From Aulostomus chinensis (lineage: Eukaryota > Chordata > Actinopteri > Syngnathiformes > Aulostomidae), in contig JBBMOA010000001.1 in NCBI GenBank assembly GCA_037954235.1, positions 857,001 through 921,000 on the forward strand: a stretch of DNA of 64,000 nt, written 5' to 3'. The position numbers were made by a program, and so were the translations under genes. Positions 33,301-46,222 of this stretch are shown here, piece after piece. The notes under the pieces are model-generated. The model worked only from the letters and a program-made list of their open reading frames with translations. It was not told the DNA's origin and did not search any database. The first letter of the stretch is position 1; the number at the start of each line of letters is the position of its first letter.

Positions 33301-36300
33301 TTCGAATAACCTCAAAGTGATGCTGACAGTCACGTACTAAGAGTTGCTACGAACCTCAAAATAATGTGACAGTGATGTCAGAAGAATTGCTCATGAACTC
33401 AAAATGATGCAAACAGTAATGTAGTGGTAGTTGCTAATCAAGTCAGTGATGCTAACAGTAATGCAGTGAAACTTTCAAATAACCTCAAAGTGATGCTGAC
33501 AGTCATGTAGTAGGAGTTTATACGAACCTCAAAATAACGCGAAAGTAATGTAGGAAAAGTTGCTACGAACCTCAAAATATTGCGACAGTGATGTCGGAAG
33601 AATTGCTAATGAACTCAAGATGATGCTAAGAGTAATGTAGTGGTAGTTGCTAATCAAGTCAGTGATGCTAACAGTAATGTAGTAAGAGTTTCGAACAACC
33701 TCAAAGTGATGCTGACAGTGATGTAGTAAGAGTTGCTACGAACCTTAAAATAATGGGACAGTGATGTCGGAAGAATTGCTAATAAACTCAAAATGATGCT
33801 AACAGTAATGTAGTGATAGTTGCTAAGAAACTCAGTGATGCTTACAGTAATGTAGTCAGAGTTTCGAACAACCTCAAAGTGATGCTGACAGTCATTTAGT
33901 CAGAGTTGCTAATGAACTCAATTCAATGCTACAGTGATGTCGTGAGAATTGCTAATAAAATCAAAGTAATGCTGACAGTAATGTAGTAAGAGTTGCTACG
34001 AACCTTTAAATAAAGCAACAGTAATGTAGTTAGAGTTGCTACGAACCTCAAAATAATGTGACAGTGATGTCAGAAGAATTGCTCATGATCTCAAAATGAT
34101 GCGACAGTGATGTAGTAAGAATTGCTCATGAACTCAAAATGATGCTAAAAGTAATGGAGTGAAAGTTTCCAATAACCTCAAAGTGATGCTGACAGTCATG
34201 TAGTGAGAGTTGCTACGAACCTCAAAACAATGCGACAGTAATGTAGTAAAAGTTGCTACGAACCTCAAAATATTGCGACAGTGATGTCAGAAGAATTGCT
34301 AATGAACTCAAAATGATGCTAACAGTAATGTAGTGATAGTTGCTAATCAAGTCAGTGATGCTTACAGTAATGTAGTAAGTGTTTCGAATAACCTCAAAGT
34401 GATGCTGACAGTCATGTAGTAAGAGTTGCTACGAACCTCAAAATAATGCGACAGTGATGTCAGAAGAATTGCTAAAGATCTTAAAATGATGCGACAGTGA
34501 TTTAGTAAGAATTGCTAATGAACTCAAGATGATGCTAACAGTAATGTAGTGATAGTTGCTAAGAAACTCATTGATGCTTACAGTAATGTAGTAAGAGTTT
34601 CAAACAACCTCAAAGTGATGCTGACAGTCATTTAGTAACAGTTGCTAATGAACTCAATTTAATGCTACAGTGATGTCGTGAGAATTGCTCATTAACTCAA
34701 AGTGATGCTGACAGTAATGTTGTAAGTGTTGCTACAAACCTCAAAATAATGCGAAAGTAATGTAGTAAAGTTGCTACGAACCTCAAAATATTGCGACAGT
34801 GATGTCGGAAGAATTGCTAATGATCTCAAAATGATGCGACAGTGATGTATTAAGAATTGCAAATGAACTCAAAATGATGCTAACAGTAATGGAGTCAAAC
34901 TTTCGAATAACCTCAAAGTGATGCTGACAGTCATGTAGTAAGTGTTGCTACAAACCTCAAAATAATGCGAAAGTAATGTAGTAAAAGTTGCTACGAACCT
35001 CAAAATATTGCGACAGTGATGTCGGAAGAATTGTTCATGAACTCAAGATAATGCTAACAGCAATGTAGTGATAGTTGCTAAGAAACTCAGTGATGCTTAC
35101 AGTAATGTAGTAAGAGTTTCGAATAACCTCAAAGTGATGCTGACAGTCATTTAGTCAGAGTTGCTAATGAACTCAGTTCAATGCTACAGTGATGTCGTGA
35201 GAATTGCTCATGAACTCAAAATGATGCTAACAGTAATGTAGTGATAGTTGCTAATAAACTCAAAGTAATGCTGACAGTAATGTAGTAAGAGTTGCAACGA
35301 ACCTTTAAATAAAGCAACAGTCATGTAGTAAGAGTTGCTACGAACCTCAAAATAATGTGACAGTGATGTCGGAAGAATTGCTAATGAACTCAAAATATTG
35401 CTAACATTAATGTAGTGATAGTTGCTAATCAAGTCAGTGATGCTTACAGTAATGTAGGAAGTGTTTCGAATAACCTCAAAGTGATGCTGACAGTCATGTA
35501 CAAAGAGTTGCTACGAATCTCAAAATAATGCGACAGTAATGTAGTAAAAGTTGCTACGAACCTCAAAATACTGCGACAGTGATGTCGGAAGAATTGCTAT
35601 CGAACTCAAGATGATGCTAACAGTAATGTTGTGGTAGTTGCTAATCAAGTCAGTGATGCTTACAGTAATGTAGTAAGAGTTTCGAACAACCTCAAAGTGA
35701 TGCTGACAGTCATGTAGTAAGTGTTGCTACGAACCTCAAAATAATGCGACAGTCATGGAGTAAAAGTTGCTACGAACCTCAAAATATTGCAACAGTGATG
35801 TCGGAAGAATTGCTTATGAACTCAAAATGATGCGAACAGTAATGTAGTGATAGTTGCTAATCAACTCAGTCATGCTTACAGTAATGTAGTAAGAGATTCG
35901 AACAACCTCAAAGTGATGCTGACAGTCATTTAATAAGAGTTGCTAATGAACTCAAATCAATGCTACAGTGATGTCGTGAGAATCGCTCATGAACTCAAAA
36001 TGATGCTAAAAGTAATGTAGTGATAGTTGCTAATAAACTCAAAGTAATGCTGACAGTAATGTAGTAAGAGTTGCTACGAACCTTTAAATAAAGCAAAAGT
36101 AATGTAGTTAGAGTTGCTACGAACCTCAAAATAATGTGACAGTGATGTCAGAAGAATTGCTAATGATCTCAAAATGATGCGACAGTGATTTAGTAAGAAT
36201 TGCTAATGAACTCAAAATGATGCTAAAAGTAATGGAGTGAAAGTTTCCAATAACCTCAAAGTGATGCTGACAGTCATGTAGTAAGAGTTGCTACGAACCT

Positions 36301-38939
36301 CAAAATAATGCAACAGTAATGTAGTAAAAGTTGCTACGAACCTCAAAATATTGCGACAGTGATGTCGGAAGAATTGCTAATGAACTCAAAATGATGCTAA
36401 CAGTAATGTAGTGATAGTTGCTAATCAAGTCAGTGATGCTTACAGTAATGTAGTAAGTGTTTCGAATAACCTCAAAGTGATGCTGACAGTCATTTAGTAA
36501 GAGTTGCTACGAACCTCAAAATAATGAGACAGTGATGTCAGAAGAATTGCTGAAGATCTTAAAATGATGCGACAGTGATATAGTAAGAATTGCTCATGAA
36601 CTCAAGATGATGCTAACAGTAATGTAGTGATAGTTGCTAAGAAACTCAGTGATGATTACAGTAATGTAGTAAGAGTTTCGAACAACCTCAAAGTGATGCC
36701 GACAGTCATTTAGTAAGAGTTGCTAATGAACTCAATTTAATGCTACAGTGATGTCGTGAGAATTAATCATGAACTGAAAATGATGCTAACAGTAATGTAG
36801 TGATAGTTTCTAATGAACTCAAAGTTATGCTGACAGTAATGTAGTAAGAGTTGCTACGAACCTCAAAATATTGCTACAGTGATGTCGTGAGAATTGCTCA
36901 TTAACTCAAAATGATGCAAACAGTAATGTAGTGATAGTTGCTAAGAAACTCAGTGATGCTTGCAGTAATGTAGTAAGAGTTGCTACGGACCTCAAAATAT
37001 TGCGACAGTGATGTCGGAAGAACTGCGAATGAACTCAAGATGATGCTAACAGTAATGGAGTGAAACTTTCGAATATCCTCAAAGTGATGCTGACAGTCAT
37101 GTACTAAGAGTTGCTACGAACCTCAAAATAATGCGACAGTGATGTCGGAAGAATTGCTAAAGATCTCAAAATGATGCGACAGTGATTTAGAAAAAAAGTG
37201 CTCATGAACTCAAAATGATGCTAACAGTAATGGAGTGAACGTTTCGAATAACCTCAAAGTGATGCTGACAGTCTTGTACAAAGAGTTGCTACGAACCTCA
37301 AAATAATGCGACAGTGATGTCGGAAGAATTGCTAATGATCTCAAAATGATGCGACAGTGATGTAGTAAGAATTGCTAATGAACTCAAAATGATGCTAACA
37401 GTAATGGAGTGATACTTTCGAAAAACCTCAAAATGATGCTGACAGTCATGGAGTAAGTGTTGCTACAAACCTCAAAATAATGCGACAGTAATGTAGTAAA
37501 AGTTGCTACGAACCTCAAAATATTGCGACCGTGATGTCGGAAGAATCGCTAATGAACTCAAGATGATGCTAACAGTAATGTAGTGAAAGTTGCTCAGAAA
37601 CTCAGTGATGCTTACAGTAATGTAGTAAGAGTTTCGAACAACCTCAAAGTGATGCTGACAGTCATTTAGTAAGAGTTGCTAATGAACTCAATTCAATGCT
37701 ACAGTGATGTCGTGAGAATTGCTCATAAACTCAAAATAATGCGAACAGTAATGTAGTGATAGTTGCTAATAAACTCAAAGTGATGCTGACAGTAATGTAG
37801 TAAGAGTTGCTACGAACCTTAAAATAATGCAACAATAATGTAGTAAGAGTTGCTAATGCACTCAATTCAATGCTACAGTGATGTCGTGAGAATTGCTCAT
37901 AAACTCAAAATGATGCGAACAGTAATGTAGTGATAGTTGCTAATAAACTCAAAGTGATGCTGACAGTCATGTAGTAAGAGTTGCTACGAACCTTAAAATA
38001 ATGCAACAATAATGTAGTAAGAGTTGCTAATGATCTGAAAATGATGCGACAGTGATGTCATCAGAATTGTTAATGATCTGAAAATGATGCGACAGTGATG
38101 CAGTAAGAATTGCTAATGAACTCAAAATGATGCTAACAGTGATGTAGTGATAGTTGCTAAAAAACTCAAAGTGATGCTGACAATAATGTAGTAAAAGTTG
38201 CTACGAACCTCAAAATAATGCAACAATAATGTAGTAAAAGTTGCTACGAACCTCAAAATATTGCGACAGTCATGTAGTAAAAGTTAATACGAACCTCAAA
38301 ATATTGCGACAGTGATGTCGGAAGAACTGCTAATGAACTCAAAATGATGCTAACAGTAATGAAGTGATAGTTGCTAATCAACTCAGTGATGCTGACAGTA
38401 ATGTATTAAGTGTTTCGAACAACCTCAAAGTGATGCTGACAGTCATGTAGTAAGAGTTGCTACGAACCTCAAAATAATGTGACAGTGATGTCAGAAGAAT
38501 TGTTAATGATCTGAAAATGATGCGACAGTGATGTAGTAAGAATTGCTAGTGAACTCAAAATGATGCTAACAGTAATGGAGTGAAAGTTTCGAATAACCTC
38601 AAAGAGATGCTGACAGTCATGTAGTAAGAGTTGCTACGAACCTCAAAATAATGCGACAGTAATGTAGTAAAAGTTGCTACGAACCTCAAAATATTGCGAC
38701 AGTGATGTCGGAAGAATTGCTAATGAACTCAAAATGATGCTAACAGTAATGTAGTGATAGTTGCTAATCAACTCATTGTTGCTGACAGTGATGTAGTAAG
38801 TGTTTCGAACAACCTCAAAGTGATGCTGACAGTCATGTAGTAAGAGTTGCTACGAACCTCAAAATAATGCGACAGTGATGTCAGAAGAAATCCTAAAGAT
38901 CTAAAAATGATGCGACAGTGATTTAGTCAGAATTGCTAA

Positions 38940-41900
38940 TGAACTCAAAATGATGCTAACAGTAATGGAGTGAACGTTTCGAATAACCTCAAAGTGATGC
39001 TGACAGTCATGTACTAAGAGTTGCTACGAACCTCAAAATAATGCGACAGTAATGTAGTAAAAGTTGCAACGAACCTCAAAATATTGCGACAGTGATGTCG
39101 GAAGAATTGCAAATGAACTCAAGATGATGCTAACAGTAATGGAGTGAAAGTTTCGAACAACCTCAAAGTGATGCTGACAGTCATGTAGTAAGAGTTGCTA
39201 CGAACCTCAAAATAATGTGACAGTGATGTCAGAAGAATTGTTAATGATCTGAAAATGATGCGACAGTGATGTAGTAAGAATTGCTAGTGAACTCAAAATA
39301 ATGCTAACAGTAATGGAGTGAAAGTTTCGAATAACCTCAAAGAGATGCTGACAGTCATGTAGTAAGAGTTGCTTCGAACCTCAAAATAATGCGACAGTAA
39401 TGTAGTAAAAGTTGCAAGGAACCTCAAAATATTGCGACAGTGATGTCGGAAGAATTGCTAATGAACTCAAAATGATGCTAAAAGTAATGTAGTGATAGTT
39501 GCTAATCAAGTCAGTAATGCTTTCAGTAATGTAGTAAGTGTTTCGAAGAACCTCAAAGTGATGCTGACAGTCATGTAGTAAGAGTTGCTAAGAACCTCAA
39601 AATATTGTACGGGAATGTAGTAAAAGTTGCTACGAACCTCAAAATATTGCGACAGTGATGTCGGAAGAATTGCTAATGAACTTAAAATGATGCTAACAGT
39701 AATGTAGTGATAGTTGCTCAGAAACTCAGTGATGCTTGAAGTAATGTAGAAAGAGTTTCGAACAACCTCAAATTGATGCTGACAGTCATTTAGTAAGAGT
39801 TGCGAATGAACTCAATTTAATGCCACAGTGATGTCGTGAGAATTGCTCAACAACTCAAAATGATGCCAACAGCAATGTAGTGATAGTTGCTAAAAACTCA
39901 AAGTGATACTGACAGTAATGTAGAAAGAGTTGCTACGAACCTCAAAATAATGTGACAGTGATGTCAGAAGAATTGCTTATGATCTCAAAATGATGCGACA
40001 GTGATGTAGTAAGAATTGCTAATGAACTCAAAATGATGCTAACAGTAATGGAGTGAAACTTTCGAATAACCTCAAAGTGATGCTGACAGTCATGTAGTAA
40101 GTGTTGCTACGAACCTCAAAATAATGCGACAGTAATGTAGTAAAAGTTGCTACGAACCTCAAAATATTGCGACAGTGATGTCGGAAGAATTGCTAATGAA
40201 CTCAAAATGATGCTAACAGTAATGTAGTGATAGTTGCTCATCAAGTCAGTGATGCTTACAGTAATGTAGTAAGTGTTCCGAATAACCTCAAAGTGATGCT
40301 GACAGTCATGTAGTAAGAGTTGCTACGAACCTTAAAATAATGCGACAGTAATGTAGTAAAAGTTGCTACGAACCTCAAAATATTGCGAGAGTGATGTCGG
40401 AAGAATTGCTAATGAACTCAAAATGATGCTAACAGTAATGTAGTGATAGTTGGTAATCAAGTCAGTGATGCTTACAGTAATGTGGTAAGTGTTTCAAATA
40501 ACCTCAAAGTGATGCTGACAGTCATGTAGTAAGAGTTGCTACGAAACTCAATATAATGCGACAGTAATGTAGTAAAAGTCGCTACGAACCTCAAAATATT
40601 GCGACAGTGATGTCGGAAGAATTGCTCATGAACTTGAAATGATGCTAACAGTAATGTAGTGATAGTTGCTAATCAACTCAGTGATGCTTACAGTCATGTA
40701 GTAAGTGTTTCGAATAACCTCAAAGTGATGGTGACAGTCATGTAGCAAGAGTTGCTACGAACCTCAAAATAATGCAACAGTGATGTCAAAAGAATTGCTA
40801 ATGATCTCAAAATGATGCGACAGTGATGTAGTAAGAATTGCTAATGAACTCAAAATCATGCTAACAGTAATGGAGTGAACGTTTCGAATAACCTCAAAGT
40901 GATGCTGACAGTCATGTACTAAGAGTTGCTACGAACCTCAAAATAATGCGACAGTAATGTAGTAAAAGTTGCAACGAACCTCAAAATATTGCGACAGTGA
41001 TGTCGGAAGAATTGCAAATGAACTCAAGATGATGCTAACAGTAATGGAGTGAAAGTTTCGAACAACCTCAAAGTGATGCTGACAGTCATGTAGTAAGAGT
41101 TGCTACGAACCTCAAAATAATGTGACAGTGATGTCAGAAGAATTGTTAATGATCTGAAAATGATGCGACAGTGATGTAGTAAGAATTGCTAGTGAACTCA
41201 AAATAATGCTAACAGTAATGGAGTGAAAGTTTCGAATAACCTCAAAGAGATGCTGACAGTCATGTAGTAAGAGTTGCTTCGAACCTCAAAATAATGCGAC
41301 AGTAATGTAGTAAAAGTTGCAAGGAACCTCAAAATATTGCGACAGTGATGTCGGAAGAATTGCTAATGAACTCAAAATGATGCTAAAAGTAATGTAGTGA
41401 TAGTTGCTAATCAAGTCAGTAATGCTTTCAGTAATGTAGTAAGTGTTTCGAAGAACCTCAAAGTGATGCTGACAGTCATGTAGTAAGAGTTGCTATGAAC
41501 CTCAAAATATTGCTCGGGAATGTAGTAAAAGTTGCTACGAACCTCAAAATATTGCGACAGTGATGTCGGAAGAATTGCTAATGAACTTAAAATGATGCTA
41601 ACAGTAATGTAGTGATAGTTGCTAAGAAACTCAGTGATGCTTGAAGTAATGTAGAAAGAGTTTCGAACAACCTCAAATTGATGCTGACAGCCATTTAGTA
41701 AGAGTTGCGAATGAACTCAATTTAATGCCACAGTGATGTCGTGAGAATTGCTCAACAACTCAAAATGATGCCAACAGCAATGTAGTGATAGTTGCTAAAA
41801 ACTCAAAGTGATACTGACAGTAATGTAGAAAGAGTTGCTACGAACCTCAAAATAATGTGACAGTGATGTCAGAAGAATTGCTTATGATCTCAAAATGATG

Positions 41901-42065
41901 CGACAGTGATGTAGTAAGAATTGCTAATGAACTCAAAATGATGCTAACAGTAATGGAGTGAAACTTTCGAATAACCTCAAAGTGATGCTGACAGTCATGT
42001 AGTAAGTGTTGCTACGAACCTCAAAATAATGCGACAGTAATGTAGTAAAAGTTGCTACGAACCTC
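38940..42065 (+). repeat. Higher-order duplication of 1,905 bp
   Basis: GGGAATGTAGTAAAAGTTGC occurs at 39611 and 41516, and AGTAATGGAGTGAAAGTTTC near 39135 and 41040, both 1905 bp apart. The copies are nearly identical to about 40160/42065, after which copy 2 lacks about 260 bp. Confidence 0.7.
40177..40608 (+). repeat. Example of the 216-bp pentameric unit (two copies)
   Basis: The GATGTCGG monomer recurs at 40177, 40393 and 40609, exactly 216 bp apart. Each unit is five monomers of 44, 42, 44, 43 and 43 bp with distinct boxes in fixed order: GATGTCGG, AATGTAGTGATAG, AATGTAGTAAGTGTT, CATGTAGTAAGAG, AATGTAGTAAAAG. A 173-bp tetramer that omits one type also occurs (26703 to 26876). Confidence 0.8.
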
Positions 42066-43385
42066 AAAATATTGCGACAGTGATGTCGGAAGAATTGCTA
42101 ATGAACTCAAAATGATGCTAACAGTAATGTAGTGATAGTTGGTAATCAACTCAGTGATGCTTAAAGTAATGTGGTAAGTGTTTCAAATAACCTCAAAGTG
42201 ATGCTGACAGTCATGTAGTAAGAGTTGCTACGAAACTCAATATAATGCGACAGTAATGTAGTAAAAGTCGCTACGAACCTCAAAATATTGCGACAGTGAT
42301 GTCGGAAGAATTGCTAATGAACTTGAAATGATGCTAACAGTAATGTAGTGATAGTTGCTAATCAACTCAGTGATGCTTACAGTCATGTAGTAAGTGTTTC
42401 GAATAACCTCAAAGTGATGGTGACAGTCATGTAGCAAGAGTTGCTACGAACCTCAAAATAATGCAACAGTGATGTCAAAAGAATTGCTAATGATCTCAAA
42501 ATGATGCGACAGTGATGTAGTAAGAATTGCTAATGAACTCAAAATCATGCTAACAGTAATGGAGTGAAACTTTCGAATAACCTCAAAGTGATGCTGACAG
42601 TCATTTAGTAAGAGTTGCTAATGAACTAAATTTAATGCTACAGTGATGTCGTGAGAATTGCTCAACAACTCAAAATGATGCTAACAGTAATGGAGTGAAA
42701 CTTTCGAATAACCTCAAAGTGATGCTGACAGTCATGTAGTAAGTGTTGCGACGAACCTCAAAATATTGCGACAGTGATGTCGGAAGAATTGCTAATGAAC
42801 TCAAACTGATGCTAACAGTAATGTAGTGATACTTGCTAATCAACTCAGTGATGCTTACAGTAATGTAGTCAGTGTTTCGAATAACCTCAAAGTGATGCTG
42901 ACAGTCATGTAGTAAGAGTTGCTACGAACCTCAAAATAATGCGACAGTAATGTAGTAAAAGTTGCTACGAACCTCAAAAATATTGCGACAGTGATGTCGG
43001 AAGAATTGCTAATGAACTCAAAATGATGCTAACAGTAATGTAGTGATAGTTGCTCATCAAGTCAGTGATGCTTACAGTAATGTAGTAAGTGTTCCGAATA
43101 ACCTCAAAGTGATGCTGACAGTCATGTAGTAAGAGTTGCTACGAACCTTAAAATAATGCGACAGTAATGTAGTAAAAGTTGCTACGAACCTCAAAATATT
43201 GCGACAGTGATGTCGGAAGAATTGCTAATGAACTCAAAATGATGCTAACAGTAATGTAGTGATAGTTGCTAATAAACTTAGTGATGCTTACAGTAATGTA
43301 GTAAGTGTTTCGAACAACCTCAAAGTGATGCTGACAGTCATGTAGTAAGAGTTGCGACGAACCTCAAAATAATGCGACAGTGATG

Positions 43386-43410
43386 TCGATGTGATATCAT
43401 CTTGAGTTCA
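43386..43410. repeat. Arm junction (inversion point)
   Basis: The left arm ends in ...GACAGTGATGTCG and within a few bases the sequence turns into reversed monomers (CATCTTGAGTTCATTAGC). Between them lies ATGTGATAT, containing the short palindrome TGATATCA. There is no central domain, so the two arms almost touch. Confidence 0.85.
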
Positions 43411-45829
43411 TTAGCAATTCTTCCAACATCACTGTCGCAATATTTTGAGGTTTGTGGCAACTTTTATGACATTACTGTCGCATTATTTTGAGATTCGTAG
43501 CAACTCTTAGTACATGACTTTCAGCATCACTTTGAGGTTATTCGAAACGTTCACTCCATTACTGTTCGCATCATTTTGAGATCATTCGCAATTTTTCTGA
43601 CATCACTGTAGCATTATTTTGAGGTTCGTAGCACCTCTTAGTACATGACTGTCACCATCACTTTGAGGTTATTCGAAACACTTACTACATTACTGTATGC
43701 ATCACTGACTTGATTACCAACTACCACTACATTACTGTCGCATCATTTTAAGTTCATTAGCAATTCTTCCGACATCACTGTCGCAATATTTTGAGGTTCG
43801 TAGCAACTTTTACTACATTACTGTCGCATTATTTTGAGGTTCGTAGCAACACTTACTACATGACTGTAAGCATCACTTTGAGGTTATTCGAAAGTTTCAC
43901 TCCATTACTGTTAGCATCATTTTGAGTTCATTAGCAATTCTTACTACATCACTGCAGCATTAAATTGAGGTTAGTAGCAACTCTTACTTCATGACTGTCA
44001 GCATCACTTTGAGGTTGTTCGAAACTCTTACTACATTACTGTAAGCATCACTGAGTTTTTTACCAACTATCACTATATTACTGTTAGCATCATTTTGAGT
44101 TCATTAGCAACTATCACTAAATTACTGTTAGCATCATTATGAGGTTAGTAGCAACTCTTACCACATGACTGTCAGCATCACTTTGAGGTTGTTCCAAACA
44201 CTTACTACATTACCGTAAGCATCACTGAGTTAATTAGCAACTATCACTGCATTACTGTTAGCATCATTTTGAGTTCATTAGCAATTCTTCCGACTTCACT
44301 GTCGCATCATTTTGAGATCATTAGCAATTCTTCCGACATCACTGTCGCATTATTTTGAGGTTCGTAGCAACTCTTACTACATGATTGTCAGAATCACTTT
44401 GAGGTTATTCGAAACGTTCACTCCATTACTGTTAGCATCATTTTGAGTTCATTAGCAATTCTTACTTAATCACTTACGCATCATTTTGAGATCTTTAGAA
44501 ATTCTTCTGACATCACTGTCGCATTATTTGAGGTTCGTAGCAACTCTTAGTACATGACTGTCAGCATCACTTTGAGGTTGTTCGAAACACTTACTACATT
44601 ACTGTAAGCATCACTGAGTTGATTAGCAACTATCACTACATTACTGTTAGCGTCATTTTGAGTTCATTAGCAATTCTTACGACATCAATGTCCCATCAGT
44701 TTGAGATCATTATCAATTCTTCTGACATCACTGTCGCATTATTTTGAGGTTCGAAGCAACTCTTACTACTTTACTGTTGCATTATTTTTAGGTTCGTAGC
44801 AACCATTACTACATGACTGTCAGAATCACTTTGCGGTTATTCGAAACTCTTACTACATTACTTTAAGCATCACTGAGTTTATTAGCAACTATCACTACAT
44901 TATTGTTAGCATCATTTTGAGGTTAGAAGCAACTGTTACTACATGACTGTCAGCATCACTTTGAGGTTGTTCGAAACACTTACTACATTACTGAAAGCAT
45001 CACTGAGTTAATTAGCAACTATCACTACATTACTGTTAGCATCATTTTTAGTTTATTACCAATTCTCACGACATCACTGTCGCATTAAATTGAGGTCAAT
45101 TGCAACTCTTACTACATGACTATCAGGATCACTTTGAAGTTGTTCGAAACACTTACTACATTACTGTCAGCATCACTTTGAGATCATTAGCAACTATCAC
45201 TACATTACTGTCAGCATCACTTTGAGTTCATTAGCAACTATCACTACATTACTGTTTGCATCATTATGAGGTTAGTAGCAACACTTACTACATTACTGTC
45301 AGCATCATTTTTAATTTACTCGCAACTCAAACCACATTGCTGTCAGCATCACTGAGTTTTTTAGCATCTATCACTACATTACTGTTAGCCTCATTTTGAG
45401 GTTAGAAGCAACTCTTACTACATGACTGTCAGCATCACTTTGAGGTTGTTCGAAATACTGACTACATTACTGTAAGCATCACTGAGTTAATTAGCAACTA
45501 TCACTACATTACTGTTGGCATCATTTTGAGTTCATTAGAAATTCTTCCGACATCACTGTCGCAATGTTTTGAGGTTCGTAGCAACTTTTACTACATTACT
45601 GTCGCATTATTTTGAAGTTCGTAGCAACACTTACTACATGACTGTCAGCATCACTTTGAGGTTATTCGAAACTTTCACTCCATTTCTGTTAGCACCATTT
45701 TGAGTTCATTAGCAATTCTTACTAAATCACTGTTGCATCAATTTGAGATCTTTAGCAGTTCTTCTGACATCACTGTCGCATTATTTTGAGGTTCGTAGCA
45801 ACTCTTACTACATGACTGTCAGCATCACT

Positions 45830-46222
45830 TTGAGTTTATTAGCAACTATCACTACATTACTGCTAGCATCATTTTGAGTTTATTAGCAATTCTTACGACA
45901 TCACTGTAGCATTAAACTGAGGTTCGTAGCAACTCTTGCTACATGACTGTCAGCATCACTTTGAGTTTATTAGCAACTATCACTACATTACTGCTAGCAT
46001 CATTTTGAGTTTATTAGCAATTCTTACGACATCACTGTAGCATTAAACTGAGGTTCGTAGCAACTCTTACTACATGACTGTCAGCATCACTTTGAGTTTA
46101 TTAGCAACTATCACTCCATTACTGCTAGCATCATTTTGAGTTTATTAGCAATTCTTACGACATCACTGTAGCATTAAACTGAGGTTCGTAGCAACTCTTA
46201 CTACATGACTGTCAGCATCACT
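45830..46222 (-). repeat. 131-bp trimer, three tandem copies
   Basis: The phrase TTGAGTTTATTAGCAACTAT starts at 45830, 45961, 46092 and 46223, each 131 bp apart, with the intervening sequence nearly identical (marker GCATTAAACTGAGGTTCG in each). The same block reappears at 47968-48360. Confidence 0.85.

Larger units (their letters stand above)
23320..43393 (+). repeat. Satellite left arm (forward monomers)
   Basis: 20.1 kb of head-to-tail monomers read as ...TTGCTAATGAACTC.... Monomers fall into at least five recurring types, distinguished by the 5' box and by TTGCTA versus TTTCGAATAACC. Large local duplications are visible: 1212-bp copies at about 23890-26306, 2558-bp copies at about 28780-33300, and 1905-bp copies at about 38940-42060. 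Confidence 0.9.

Noticed and set aside
26782..42437. Minus-strand open frames in the satellite with a repeated peptide (YYITVSIT, SLAILPTSL)
   Set aside because: Three monomers of about 44 bp make 132 bp, a multiple of three, so a frame that happens to lack stops repeats itself. Units of 43 bp break the frame, no start context or domain is seen, and frames are absent over most of the array.
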